A stretch of DNA of 64,000 bases from an uncultured Allomuricauda sp. (GTDB taxonomy: Bacteria; Bacteroidota; Bacteroidia; Flavobacteriales; Flavobacteriaceae), in the NCBI RefSeq assembly GCF_947499695.1, contig NZ_CANMPQ010000001.1:372001-436000 (forward strand), given 5' to 3'. Below are positions 44,329-53,910 of the stretch, piece by piece. The position numbers were made by a program, and so were the translations under genes. The notes beneath the pieces were generated by a model. It was not told the origin of the DNA. It did no database searches and saw only the letters and a program-made list of their open reading frames with translations. Position 1 is the stretch's first letter. Each line of letters starts with the position of its first letter.

Positions 44329-44891
44329 TACATCTTATTAAGTGTTTCCAATACAAAAGACACTCTTTCAACCACAGGTTTTTTAGGAATAAGAATGGGA
44401 TGATATCCGAATTGGATATAGGTATGCATCAAGGCATCATGAATTTTTTGTGCCTCGTCAAAAGTTTCTAATCGCTCATTATCGGAAACGTAGATTTCCT
44501 TCCATGGAGGTGCAATAAAAATAGCATCGTATTTATGTGCTTCACAGGCTGAGGTAAATTCATGATCATATTCTTGATTAAAAAAATCCATATAGGCCAG
44601 TATATCCGGGATTCCACGATCAAATATGTTTATGGAAGCTTCGGACGAAAGTGAATCTTTAAAATGATTGGCCCTACCGTACAATAGATCCTTATTAAAT
44701 TGAAGCGCATCGTCCACAAAGACCAAAGGGTTTGAAACCATTTTTTCAGGGTCACCATCCATTTTTGCTTTGGAGGTCATGTCTCGAATAATCTCATGGA
44801 AACAATGATGTCCTTTTTGTTCCAGGCCATTTACAATGGAAGTTTTTCCTGTTCCTGGGGCTCCGGTAATAACAACTTTGGTATTGCTCAA
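44328..44891 (-). CDS. AAA-family ATPase / nucleoside kinase-like protein
   Basis: A P-loop protein of about 187 residues. It probably starts at TTG (44891) because residues upstream overlap a divergent promoter and NTKVVITGAPGTGKTSIVNG is the usual beginning. The Walker A is GAPGTGKTS, and NIFDRGIPDILAYMDFF and IFIAPPWKEIYVSD resemble the AAA_28 group of Bacteroidetes. Substrate is unknown. It is the first gene of the operon ATPase-recQ-fmt and is divergent from the DUF493 gene. Confidence 0.75.
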   Translation of the reverse strand: MSNTKVVITGAPGTGKTSIVNGLEQKGHHCFHEIIRDMTSKAKMDGDPEKMVSNPLVFVDDALQFNKDLLYGRANHFKDSLSSEASINIFDRGIPDILAYMDFFNQEYDHEFTSACEAHKYDAIFIAPPWKEIYVSDNERLETFDEAQKIHDALMHTYIQFGYHPILIPKKPVVERVSFVLETLNKM

Positions 44892-44957
44892 ATAAAAATG
44901 TTTTGCACTACAAAGTAATGAAATAGGAGGAAGGAAAAAAAATTGTCCACTATCCCA

Positions 44958-44965
44958 TATATTTG
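44958..44965 (+). promoter_or_regulatory. TATATTTG -7 box before DUF493 gene
   Basis: TATATTTG matches TAnnTTTG 14 bases before the ATG of the DUF493 gene, so the message would be almost leaderless. A TTG at 44943 is too close to be its -33 box. Confidence 0.4.
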
Positions 44966-44979
44966 TATAAAATAGTAGC

Positions 44980-45267
44980 ATGGAGAAGGAGAATCCGGAA
45001 GAATTTTATGCAAGACTCAAGGAACAGTTGTTGGAGAACACCAAATGGCCATCGAACTACTTATATAAGTTTATTGTTCCTACGGATAACGAGCGTATTA
45101 GTCAAATCAACAATATTTTTAACAATACTGGAGCTGTTATCGAATCGAAGAAGTCCAAAAAAGGGACATATACTAGTATTTCCATTACGGTTCACTTACA
45201 AAACCCTGATGAAGTAATTGCGAAGTATAAGGAAGTATCTAAGGTTGAAGGAGTAATTTCCCTTTAG
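44980..45267 (+). CDS. DUF493 (YbeD-like) protein
   Basis: A 95-residue protein of the DUF493 family, a small ferredoxin-like alpha/beta fold. WPSNYLYKFIVPTDNERISQI and SKKGTYTSISITVHLQNPDEVI are typical. Function is unsettled; YbeD is linked to lipoate metabolism only by position in E. coli. It is followed by the DUF4290 gene in the same direction. Confidence 0.85.
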   Translation: MEKENPEEFYARLKEQLLENTKWPSNYLYKFIVPTDNERISQINNIFNNTGAVIESKKSKKGTYTSISITVHLQNPDEVIAKYKEVSKVEGVISL

Positions 45268-45350
45268 AAGGGCTGATTGACATAATTTTCTTAATTTGCA
45301 TGCGTTATCGGATAGACTTCCCGATAATTTAATTTCATAAACACTTTAGT

Positions 45351-46004
45351 TTGAATTTAGTAGAAAACTTAGAATATAATACGGAGCGTCCTAAACTCCA
45401 CATTCCCGAATATGGAAGGCATTTCCAAAAAATGGTGGATCACGCTGTATCTATTGCTGATCGCGAAGAACGGAACAAGGTAGCCAAATCCATTATTAGT
45501 GTCATGGGAAATCTGCAACCACATTTGCGTGATGTACCCGATTTTCAACATAAATTATGGGATCAATTGTTTATCATGTCCGACTTTAAGTTGGATGTAG
45601 ATTCACCATTCCCCATTACCTCCAAAGAGGTATTGCAACAGCGTCCCGAACCACTTGAATATCCACAGAACCATCCTAAGTATAGATTCTATGGAAATAA
45701 CATTAAAAGGATGATTGATGTTGCCATAAAATGGGAAAAGGGTGATATGCGATCTGGTTTGGAGTATGCCATTGCTAACCACATGAAAAAATGCTACTTA
45801 AATTGGAACAAGGATACTGTTGAAGATTCAGCAATTTTTGCCCATTTGAAAGAGTTGAGTGATGGAGAGATAGATTTAGCCCCACATGGTGAAAACCTTA
45901 CTGATAGCGGACAGTTTCTTAAAAACCGTTTAGCCAAATCCAATAGAAATGGCAGTAATAATAAGAAAGGACAACGAAACTACAAGGGTAAAAAAAGATA
46001 CTAA
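45351..46004 (+). CDS. DUF4290 domain protein
   Basis: A Bacteroidetes-restricted protein of 217 residues of unknown function. The start is TTG at 45351, giving LNLVENLEYNTERPKLHIPEYGRH-like family sequence; no ATG lies nearby. Helical segments dominate, and the C-terminus is strongly basic (GSNNKKGQRNYKGKKRY), which could bind nucleic acid. It lies 15 bases before murA and is probably co-transcribed with it. Confidence 0.85.
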   Translation: MNLVENLEYNTERPKLHIPEYGRHFQKMVDHAVSIADREERNKVAKSIISVMGNLQPHLRDVPDFQHKLWDQLFIMSDFKLDVDSPFPITSKEVLQQRPEPLEYPQNHPKYRFYGNNIKRMIDVAIKWEKGDMRSGLEYAIANHMKKCYLNWNKDTVEDSAIFAHLKELSDGEIDLAPHGENLTDSGQFLKNRLAKSNRNGSNNKKGQRNYKGKKRY

Positions 46005-46019
46005 ATTCCGAAGGAATTC

Positions 46020-47327
46020 ATGGGAACATTTCGAATAGAGGGTGGTCACCAATTACACGGTGAAATTACTCCCCAAGGAGCAAAGAACGAAGCACTTCAA
46101 ATTCTTTGTGCCGTGTTGCTTTCATCAGAAAAAATCACGATAAATAACATACCGGACATCATCGATGTTAACAAGCTAATTGCGTTGCTCGAAGATTTAG
46201 GGGTTAAAATCCAGAAAAAAGGGAAAGGCTCCTACACCTTTAAAGCTGATGACGTTAACTTGGATTACCTGCAATCAGACCAGTTCAAGCAAGATGGACG
46301 AGGTCTTAGGGGGTCCATTATGTTAGTGGGACCGCTGCTGGCACGATTTGGAAAAGGGTACATTCCCAAGCCAGGAGGAGACAAGATTGGAAGAAGAAGA
46401 TTGGATACCCACTTTGAGGGCTTTATTAAATTGGGCGCTAAGTTCAGATACAATAAGGAAGAGTATTTCTATGGGGTAGAGGCCAAAAAGCTTAAGGGTA
46501 CCTACATGCTATTGGATGAAGCTTCTGTGACCGGAACCGCAAACATTGTTATGGCTGCCGTACTTGCTGAGGGTACCACAACGATTTACAATGCTGCTTG
46601 CGAACCCTATCTACAGCAATTATGCAAGATGCTGAACAGAATGGGCGCAAAGATTTCCGGAATTGGTTCTAATCTCCTTACCATTGAAGGAGTAGAATCT
46701 TTAGGTGGCACGGAGCATACCATGTTACCAGATATGATTGAAATTGGCAGCTGGATAGGTTTGGCTGCAATGACAAAAAGTGAACTTACCATTAAAAATG
46801 TCAGTTGGGATGATTTAGGTCAGATTCCAAACGCATTTCAAAAATTGGGAATCAAACTTGAACGAAAAGGTGACGATATCTATATTCCTAAGCATGAAAA
46901 TGGCTACGAGGTACAAAACTACATCGACGGTTCCATATTGACCATAGCCGATGCACCTTGGCCGGGATTGACCCCAGACTTATTGAGTATTTTATTGGTA
47001 GTGTCCATTCAGGCAAAAGGAGAGGTAGTTATTCATCAGAAAATGTTTGAAAGTAGGCTCTTCTTTGTCGATAAATTAATTGATATGGGTGCCAAGATTA
47101 TTCTATGCGACCCACACCGCGCCACGGTCATAGGTCATAATTTTAAATCGACCCTCAAAGCCACAACCATGGTTTCACCTGATATTCGAGCTGGAGTGTC
47201 ATTACTTATCGCAGCCTTATCGGCCAAAGGAACTTCCACTATCAATAATATTGAACAAATAGACAGGGGTTACGAGAATATTGATGAGCGATTACGAGCT
47301 ATAGGTGCCAGTATTGTGCGTGTCTAA
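46020..47327 (+). CDS. murA: UDP-N-acetylglucosamine 1-carboxyvinyltransferase
   Basis: The first committed enzyme of peptidoglycan synthesis, adding enolpyruvyl from PEP to UDP-GlcNAc. The 435 residues show the two-domain repeat of the EPSP-like fold, with GAKNEALQILCAVLL and ITINNIPDIIDV at the start. The active-site loop reads KPGGDKIGRRRLDTHF: Asp121 replaces the Cys (E. coli Cys115) that fosfomycin alkylates. Asp at this site occurs naturally in fosfomycin-resistant MurA of mycobacteria and Chlamydia and retains catalysis, so intrinsic resistance is likely. Confidence 0.95.
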   Translation: MGTFRIEGGHQLHGEITPQGAKNEALQILCAVLLSSEKITINNIPDIIDVNKLIALLEDLGVKIQKKGKGSYTFKADDVNLDYLQSDQFKQDGRGLRGSIMLVGPLLARFGKGYIPKPGGDKIGRRRLDTHFEGFIKLGAKFRYNKEEYFYGVEAKKLKGTYMLLDEASVTGTANIVMAAVLAEGTTTIYNAACEPYLQQLCKMLNRMGAKISGIGSNLLTIEGVESLGGTEHTMLPDMIEIGSWIGLAAMTKSELTIKNVSWDDLGQIPNAFQKLGIKLERKGDDIYIPKHENGYEVQNYIDGSILTIADAPWPGLTPDLLSILLVVSIQAKGEVVIHQKMFESRLFFVDKLIDMGAKIILCDPHRATVIGHNFKSTLKATTMVSPDIRAGVSLLIAALSAKGTSTINNIEQIDRGYENIDERLRAIGASIVRV

Positions 47328-47396
47328 TAGTGCTGTACGTTATTGAAAATATCTTATTAAGAATGGGGGGATGGGACAGCAACAAATCCTTGATTT

Positions 47397-48263
47397 TCAC
47401 TGATTCATGACGCTACCGACATCTTTCCAGGTTACCAACTGCGCACCACTTTTTTCTAGTTGAGATCTAAGCCTCTCGCTTGTAAAAGCATCAAAATCAA
47501 TTTGTCGCCATTCGGACCCAAAGTTGGGGTGATTTATTGTAACTCCTTGCATTTCAGCATCATCAAATGCCGGATGGATTAGAATGATGTTCAATCCCGA
47601 CACCAGTTCATCAAAAACGTTGTGATAATACTCTAGAAGCTTGCCTTTTTCAAAGTATTCAAAGTTGCCAAAATGCACTTTATCAACTAGTAAATCATTT
47701 CGGGCAATATTTTCATCGGCTTCCAAACCTGCCATTTCCATTAGCTCATCGTTTAGCAGAACTGGCAAGTTGTATTTTTCTCCCAACTCCTTATAAATTT
47801 GCAAAAATTCAGGTTTTGCACCAATACTGTACATGTGGGAATCTAGGTGGGTAGGTTTCAATCCATAGTTCAGGGCTTTCTCTATTTGAGCGGTAAGTTC
47901 CTTTCTGACTTCTTCAGCTATGGCATTATTTCTAACCCCATCCCTGTTTTTAAAAAAATGTCCGTTTTCATCTACTAAACTGGAAACTTCAGAAATGGGC
48001 AAAACTGGACCGAATTTGTAATTCTCCCATTCACATGTTAAGGTCAAATGAACGCCGTTGTCTAAATCAGGATTATTTTTTGCAAAAACGGAAGCCTCAT
48101 AAAACCAAGGGCAGGGAACCATAATGCTATACGAATTCACTATACCTTTTTGGAGGGCCTCAAACGTCGCTCTATTCTCTGAATGACATAGGCCAGCATC
48201 ATCAGCATGTATGATAAGCAATTTTTCATCTTCTTGAAAACCCAATCTTCTGGATAAATTCAT
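47397..48263 (-). CDS. ChbG/YdjC family carbohydrate deacetylase
   Basis: A 288-residue metal-dependent deacetylase. [20 protein letters not shown] is the typical metal-binding start (HADD), and [10 protein letters not shown] contains the second His set. [10 protein letters not shown] is near the C-terminus. Relatives remove acetyl groups from chito-oligosaccharides or related sugars. There is no signal peptide, so it is cytoplasmic. It lies nine bases after the histidine kinase gene on the same strand; a functional link is not clear. Confidence 0.85.
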   Translation of the reverse strand: MNLSRRLGFQEDEKLLIIHADDAGLCHSENRATFEALQKGIVNSYSIMVPCPWFYEASVFAKNNPDLDNGVHLTLTCEWENYKFGPVLPISEVSSLVDENGHFFKNRDGVRNNAIAEEVRKELTAQIEKALNYGLKPTHLDSHMYSIGAKPEFLQIYKELGEKYNLPVLLNDELMEMAGLEADENIARNDLLVDKVHFGNFEYFEKGKLLEYYHNVFDELVSGLNIILIHPAFDDAEMQGVTINHPNFGSEWRQIDFDAFTSERLRSQLEKSGAQLVTWKDVGSVMNQ

Positions 48264-48272
48264 TCTGTAATT

Positions 48273-50246
48273 CTAATTTTTAGGTATCAAAATGGTGACT
48301 CTTGTACCTGTAACGGTTCCGTCATTTAAGCTCTTAATATTTATCAATTCTTCGGCAGATAGCCTTTTTAATTTTTCGATTCTTTCTGCTGTGATTGACA
48401 TTCCCCTAGAGGGCATATTTGGTCTTTTGTTTGTGGTCTTTGCATTTATTCCGACACCATTGTCTTCAATTATACATTCCACATATTTCATTTTGTCATT
48501 AAAGGTTATTGAAAGCTCTTTCTTTCCTTCTTTGGGCATGAGCCCATGTAGTATGGCATTTTCCGCATAGGGTTGCACTAGGAGCATGGGCATCTCATGC
48601 TCATTAATATCCAGATTTTCATCAATCGTAATATTATAACTGAATGCATTGTCAAAACGTAATGACTCCAATTCCAAATATATTTTAAGAAGTTCAATTT
48701 CCTCTTTGAGCACCAAATTGATGTTGACCGAACTCTCAAGTACCTGCCGAAGTAGTTTCGAGAATTTGGAAAGGTATTTTAGGGCATTAATCCTATCATC
48801 AGAATTGATAAGATGTTGAATTGAATTTAAAGAGTTGAAGATGAAATGTGGATTCATTTGGGCACGTAGCATCTGCTTCTCCAATTTAAGGTTCATTTCC
48901 TGAATGACTTCCTTTTGCTCGGAAATCAATTGGTTTTTATCCTGCAACAGGATATTGGCCCTTTTTTTGGTCCTAAACCTAAAGTAGAGCAGTCCGGCAG
49001 ATAACAACAACAAGAATGCAATAATGGAAAGGTAGAGCATTCTTTTATTGTTGAGTGCTACCCTTGTGTTCAGCAGTGCTAGTTCTAGCTCATTTTCCTT
49101 TATTTCCTTATCCTTAAGATATACCTCATGTTGTATCTGCAGGTTTTGTATTTCCCTGACCTTTGTCTCATTAAGCAGACTGTCCTTATACACCATGGTC
49201 TGGTTCAGATGATAAATGGCCCTGGGCAGTTGACCCGACTCTTGAAATATGGTATAGGCCAGTTCATGGGCATCGCTTTTTTGTTTATAGGGTCCTGCCA
49301 TGTTTGTGAGCGATTCCAAGTTCTGGTTGGAATAATTAATGGCATCATCATATCTTTTTTGATGTAGCCTAAGTTCAGCAAGGCGATAATAAGCCTCAGC
49401 AATCTCCTGTTGTAAGGAAAGCTCTTTTGCAAGTTGAAGGGATTTCAAGAAATAGTCCTCGGCCAATTGCCATTTCTTGAGATTTAAATAGCAAGCACCA
49501 GCATTGGCGTATTGTAACGCCAGACGTGTCTTTTCTCCCTGTTCTTCATAGTAGGCAATAGCCGCCAAAAATTTATCCAATGCAGTTTTATAGTCTTTAT
49601 TATCAAAATCTATAACTGCTAGATTAGACAAAACAGAATTTTCATAATGTGCCCGTTCAGCTTCAGGTGCTACTTCAAGTGCTTTATGATAACTTTCTAT
49701 GGCTTTATCCTGTTGATCCATTAAATCATATAAAATCCCCAAATTTATATATGTGTCTGATTTATCAGTATCCAGTTGAAGTGAATCTGCAAGTTTTAAA
49801 TCCTTTAGGTAGTATTCTTGGCTTGTTGAATAATCTCCAATACGTTTGTAAACAATGCCCAATGAACCATAATTCATACTTATATCCTCAAATTCGTTGT
49901 GTTCCTCAGCTAAAGAAAGAGATTGTTTAAAATAACTTAGGGATTCAGCATAATTACCGGCCATGCCATTGCTTACGCCAATAGCATACATACCCTTGAT
50001 TTCTCCACGCTTGTAGTCAATCTCTTTTGATTTTTCGATACTCTGTTTATAGAGTTGAATAGCCTTTTGCGGATTAGTTTGTCTTGTATAGTTACCCTGC
50101 CAACGTATCAAATTGACCATGGTGGTATCATCGGCAGTCTTCATGAGGTTCTTAAGACTGTCGATTTTTTGTGTTTGGGCAGAACAAATACTTGAAACCA
50201 GCAATATGGTTGTTAAGACTTTGAATAGGAGTGAAAACGACCTCAT
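48273..50246 (-). CDS. TPR-containing LytS-type histidine kinase
   Basis: A membrane sensor kinase of 657 residues. A signal segment (FKVLTTILLVSSICSAQ) is followed by several tetratricopeptide repeats (about residues 70-380; YYLKDLKLADS, AIESYHKALEVAP, DYFLKSLQLAKEL). A membrane helix (YLSIIAFLLLLSAGLLYF, about 405) is followed by a coiled stretch and the kinase with H-box QMNPHFIFNSLNSIQHL (about 470) and N-box QPYAENAILHGL. DNGVGI and a short ATP lid follow. This YehU/LytS group normally partners a LytTR response regulator, but none is adjacent. The TPR domain may bind a protein ligand. Confidence 0.88.
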   Translation of the reverse strand: MRSFSLLFKVLTTILLVSSICSAQTQKIDSLKNLMKTADDTTMVNLIRWQGNYTRQTNPQKAIQLYKQSIEKSKEIDYKRGEIKGMYAIGVSNGMAGNYAESLSYFKQSLSLAEEHNEFEDISMNYGSLGIVYKRIGDYSTSQEYYLKDLKLADSLQLDTDKSDTYINLGILYDLMDQQDKAIESYHKALEVAPEAERAHYENSVLSNLAVIDFDNKDYKTALDKFLAAIAYYEEQGEKTRLALQYANAGACYLNLKKWQLAEDYFLKSLQLAKELSLQQEIAEAYYRLAELRLHQKRYDDAINYSNQNLESLTNMAGPYKQKSDAHELAYTIFQESGQLPRAIYHLNQTMVYKDSLLNETKVREIQNLQIQHEVYLKDKEIKENELELALLNTRVALNNKRMLYLSIIAFLLLLSAGLLYFRFRTKKRANILLQDKNQLISEQKEVIQEMNLKLEKQMLRAQMNPHFIFNSLNSIQHLINSDDRINALKYLSKFSKLLRQVLESSVNINLVLKEEIELLKIYLELESLRFDNAFSYNITIDENLDINEHEMPMLLVQPYAENAILHGLMPKEGKKELSITFNDKMKYVECIIEDNGVGINAKTTNKRPNMPSRGMSITAERIEKLKRLSAEELINIKSLNDGTVTGTRVTILIPKN

Positions 50247-50409
50247 AAAAAGTAGTATTTCAAATAGGTACTATTAAACTTAAACATTATCCCTATTAAA
50301 ATGAGGTTTCTGGGAAAAGATGTATAAAACTAATTATTAACTATGCAGGCAAACAATTTAATTTCTACCCTGATAGAATTCCGCAAAAATTCGAATTAGA
50401 AATTCATGT

Positions 50410-51414
50410 CTAACCCTTTTGTTCCAATGTGCCATCCGGATACAATGCAAAACGCCCTTTTGCCTTGTCATGTACATTATCGGGGTAGGGCCAAGGCCAA
50501 CCGCCAAATTGTGTCAATCGGTATTCCTCCATGGCTTGCTGTATTTCTTCTTCCGAATTCATTACAAAAGGACCATATTTGGCAACAGGTTCGTCAATGG
50601 GCTTCCCTTGTAACAATAAAAAGTGAGCTTTCTTAGCTCCAATTTTGATAGAAGTATCCTGTGACGGATCCAACGCTATACCATAATTTGGGTTTACTTT
50701 TTGATTACCAATCTGTATTTCTTCACCTTCATAGAAATAAAGTGTCCGAGTCACCAAAGTATTAGAGCTTGGCAATGTATATTCGGAATTCGCTTCTATA
50801 TGGATGTTCCAAATGGCCACTTCATTTTCAGCTTTGGCGGCCCAAGAGTTTGGCGCTGGATCATTGGCTTGACGACCTTTATAATTTCCAGCAATTACTT
50901 TAATCTGGGCATTATCTTCATTGATCACGGGGATATCTTCATGCCACAACATTTTAAAATGGGGTTCAACAAACTTATCCACTTTGGGCAAGTTCAACCA
51001 AATTTGAAACAATTCTAAAGGATTGTCATTTTCGGTGTTGAGCAATGGGAACATCTCAGAATGTTGTACCCCACGCCCTGCAGTCATCCATTGTACATCT
51101 CCCTCGCCAAAACGTCCAGCCGCTCCCAGAGAATCGGAATGGTCACAGTAACCTTTGTTTACAATAGTAATGGTTTCAAACCCTCTGTGGGGATGGTATG
51201 GAAAACCTGGAATGGTTTGTCCGTGGTACATGCGCCATCCATCTTTTATAGTAAAATCGTTACCCATATTTCTCCCTTTGAGTAATTCAGGATTCGGTCC
51301 CATTTGTTCATTGCCCTCAGGATAGTGGTCTAAATGATAAACACAGAATAAAAAGGGGTCTTGGGTCTGCCATGGAAAACCTAATGGGAATGTTTGAAGA
51401 ACAGGGTCGAGCAT
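50410..51414 (-). CDS. Pirin family protein
   Basis: A 334-residue bicupin. The metal ligands are in FPYHPHRGFETITI (two His) and GDVQWMTAGRGVQHSEMFP (His and Glu). The C-terminal cupin ends with a family-typical stretch (PIDEPVAKYGPFVMNSEEE). Some pirins are quercetin 2,3-dioxygenases or regulators; the role here is unknown. It lies two bases after the VOC-fusion gene start region on the same strand, so the pair is co-transcribed. Confidence 0.92.
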   Translation of the reverse strand: MLDPVLQTFPLGFPWQTQDPFLFCVYHLDHYPEGNEQMGPNPELLKGRNMGNDFTIKDGWRMYHGQTIPGFPYHPHRGFETITIVNKGYCDHSDSLGAAGRFGEGDVQWMTAGRGVQHSEMFPLLNTENDNPLELFQIWLNLPKVDKFVEPHFKMLWHEDIPVINEDNAQIKVIAGNYKGRQANDPAPNSWAAKAENEVAIWNIHIEANSEYTLPSSNTLVTRTLYFYEGEEIQIGNQKVNPNYGIALDPSQDTSIKIGAKKAHFLLLQGKPIDEPVAKYGPFVMNSEEEIQQAMEEYRLTQFGGWPWPYPDNVHDKAKGRFALYPDGTLEQKG

Positions 51415-51416
51415 AT

Positions 51417-52301
51417 TTAATGTTTTGCCGTATTAATTTCAATCCAGTAACCTTCGGGATCCTGAATGTAAATTTGTTTTACACCATCAGCTCTATCGGT
51501 TACGGAACCTTTATTGCCTGGCCAATCGTAAAAATCAATGTTTTTGGACACCAATCGCTCTATTAAACTTTCCAAATCACTCACTGCCAAACACAGATGC
51601 ATACTTTTGTTTTTCTCGAATTCCGCGAAATCCTTTTTAATCAAATGCAGTTGTGAGTTGCCGTACATATTGAACCACCTAAAACCAGGTTTGTTCTCGG
51701 GGTGCGGAATTTCTTCAAATCCAAAAACTTCCCTGTAGAAGTCACCTGTTTTCATCAAATTGGTCACCACTAATGATTGATGATCGAAGGTAAAGTTGAA
51801 TTGTGATTGTTTCTTTGAAACGAATTGAGTTTTTAGGTAAACTTGTTTCCATTCCCCATTTTCAAAATTACCTACCGTAAAATTATAGCTGTTTTCGTCA
51901 ACAAATTCCCAATAATCAGTGACTACAGATTCTCCGTAGGAATACGTATAAATGATATCTTTCCCCTTTGTCTTGACTGTGCCCTCGGTGGTTCCTCCAA
52001 AAATATCGAACTCCCAAAACCTTATGGTATTACTTTCCTTATCAAATTTCCGGATTCCATGGTTCCTATCACCATAAGTAGTTTGCTTTTGATTGGTAAA
52101 ACCTTTTGATTTGGAAATAATCAGAGCACCTTCCAAGTCATATTGAAAGGTTATTTCTTGTTTGAATTTAGTGCCATTTCCCCAATCTCCTTCTGCAAAC
52201 CAGGTTTTCCCGATTAGATTTTCAAATACTGAAAGCGGTTCTTGTCCTTGGCCTTGGAGAAAAACACCCAAGGCCAAAAACAATACTATTTTTTTTATCA
52301 T
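51417..52301 (-). CDS. Exported beta-barrel-type domain fused to a VOC domain
   Basis: A 294-residue exported protein (signal about 1-19, LFLALGVFLQGQGQ). Residues about 25-165 resemble a lipocalin-like or DUF1579-like domain (IGKTWFAEGDWGNGTKFKQE, WEFVDENSYNFTVG). From about 172 a vicinal-oxygen-chelate (glyoxalase) domain starts with FDHQSLVVTNLMKTGDFYRE and ends YIQDPEGYWIEIN, the closing VOC motif. Fusing an extracytoplasmic lipocalin-like region to VOC is unusual. The activity is unknown. The pirin gene follows directly. Confidence 0.8.
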   Translation of the reverse strand: MIKKIVLFLALGVFLQGQGQEPLSVFENLIGKTWFAEGDWGNGTKFKQEITFQYDLEGALIISKSKGFTNQKQTTYGDRNHGIRKFDKESNTIRFWEFDIFGGTTEGTVKTKGKDIIYTYSYGESVVTDYWEFVDENSYNFTVGNFENGEWKQVYLKTQFVSKKQSQFNFTFDHQSLVVTNLMKTGDFYREVFGFEEIPHPENKPGFRWFNMYGNSQLHLIKKDFAEFEKNKSMHLCLAVSDLESLIERLVSKNIDFYDWPGNKGSVTDRADGVKQIYIQDPEGYWIEINTAKH

Positions 52302-52365
52302 TTTCTAATTATTATGCACAGATTTGGTTTTGCTCTTTTTTATTAAAATGAAATAGCTATTTTTT

Positions 52366-53793
52366 TTAGTTGCTCCCTATTGGCGGAGGGCCGTCAATCA
52401 TTGCTTCGTATTTCTCATCTCCTTTTCGGGTCTTAAATTCTTCTTTGACCTTATCGATAAGTTTTGGGTTTTCAAAAAGGTCCGCCATGGTCATGGCCAT
52501 AGCTTTTGAGGCATACACCATGCCCTTATGCCCAATGCTCATTCCTCCACAAGCTACCACGGCCCAAGAATGCCATGGAGTGTCTTTTGGAGCAACGGTA
52601 ACACTTAAATTGATATTTGGTACGTTCCAGCTAACGTCCCCTACATCCGTTGAACCGCCCCCAGGATTCTTTTCTGTCTCTCTTAAGGCTTCGATTTGAC
52701 TATCCATGCCCACCTCCGGTTTTCCTGTTGCTTTTTGAATTGCTTTTCCGAAAGCTATTTCTTGGTCGGTATAGCTGATTGGTCCCAAAAGCTCTAAATT
52801 TTTCTGCATGATATCACCTCCGGCGCGGTTTACCAATACCTCATAAATACCAGATACCAATGTAATTTTATAATCGACATCGGCCATAATAGCTGCGCCT
52901 TCTGCCATTTTTTTGACACGTTCATAGGTCGGCAGCATTATTTTTCGTTTGGGGTCGCGTACACGTACCCATATTTTAGAGTAGTCAGGTACAACATTGA
53001 CCACTTGTCCACCATCTTGAATATGATAATGAATACGTGATGTAGGTCTAATATGTTCCCTGTAATAGTTCATGCCAGTGGTGTAGATTTCCAATGCGTC
53101 GGATGCACTGCGCCCATTCCAAGGATCTGCGGAGGCATGTGCTGCTTGTCCGTAAAATTCAACAATAAAGTCAATCAAAGAAAGCCCACTTTGCACATCA
53201 GCTTCAATATTTGCGCCTGGGTGCCAGCTGACGTTTACATCAACATCATCCCATAGGCCGGCTTCTACCATCCATACTTTGGCAAAATATTTTTCTTCTG
53301 CAGGAGTCCCCAGGAACTTCACTGTTCCTTTCAGCTTTCCAGCTTCAATTTGTTCTTTGATTGCTATGGCAGCTCCCAAACTAGCAGCGCCGAACATATT
53401 ATGCCCACAACCATGACCTGGAGCCCCATCTATTCTTGGATTTTTAGTAGGTTCCGTTTTCTGGGAAAGACCTGGTAGAGCATCAAACTCTCCCAAAACA
53501 CTAATTACCGGCTTTCCTGAGCCATAGGTAGCTGTAAATGCGGTTGGGATATCAGCTACTCCGCGGGTTACTTTTAATCCATTCTTCTCGGCATAATCTG
53601 CCAGCACTTCTGCAGATTTGGATTCGTTGAAAGCTGTCTCGGCCAATGCCCAAATAGAATCACTAATTTGGATTAGGTTTTCTTTGTGGGACTCAACGGA
53701 AGCAATAATTGCTTTTTTGTTTGAACTTAGTTTTTGCGCAGTAAGGTTGAGTGAAACCAAACATAGCAGTACTAGGGTGGTGAATCTTTTCAT
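52366..53793 (-). CDS. Exported M20 family amidohydrolase (AbgB-like)
   Basis: A 475-residue zinc-dependent amidohydrolase with a signal peptide (FTTLVLLCLVSLNLTAQ). ISVLGEFDALPGLSQK, the GHGCGHNMFGAASLGAA motif and GTPAEEKYFAKVWM are the metal and catalytic regions, followed by the dimerisation domain AAHASADPWNGRSA. AbgB hydrolyses p-aminobenzoyl-glutamate; other relatives act on acyl amino acids. The export signal is unlike cytoplasmic AbgB, so the natural substrate may be an extracellular amide. It stands alone between pirin-VOC and the photolyase cluster. Confidence 0.88.
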   Translation of the reverse strand: MKRFTTLVLLCLVSLNLTAQKLSSNKKAIIASVESHKENLIQISDSIWALAETAFNESKSAEVLADYAEKNGLKVTRGVADIPTAFTATYGSGKPVISVLGEFDALPGLSQKTEPTKNPRIDGAPGHGCGHNMFGAASLGAAIAIKEQIEAGKLKGTVKFLGTPAEEKYFAKVWMVEAGLWDDVDVNVSWHPGANIEADVQSGLSLIDFIVEFYGQAAHASADPWNGRSASDALEIYTTGMNYYREHIRPTSRIHYHIQDGGQVVNVVPDYSKIWVRVRDPKRKIMLPTYERVKKMAEGAAIMADVDYKITLVSGIYEVLVNRAGGDIMQKNLELLGPISYTDQEIAFGKAIQKATGKPEVGMDSQIEALRETEKNPGGGSTDVGDVSWNVPNINLSVTVAPKDTPWHSWAVVACGGMSIGHKGMVYASKAMAMTMADLFENPKLIDKVKEEFKTRKGDEKYEAMIDGPPPIGSN

Positions 53794-53910
53794 GTTATAT
53801 AATTTGAATTAGTCCGAATTGTGGAGGTAAGTACTTCTTGGGCTCCATCTGCATCTTTTCAGCTATCTACCCTCAAAATAAAACCGGGTACTAAAAATAC
53901 TGAAAAAGCA

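Noticed and set aside
44891..44981. Extended N-terminus of the ATPase (44981)
   Set aside because: The extra 30 codons overlap the divergent DUF493 start and promoter, and the TTG at 44891 gives the family-like beginning.
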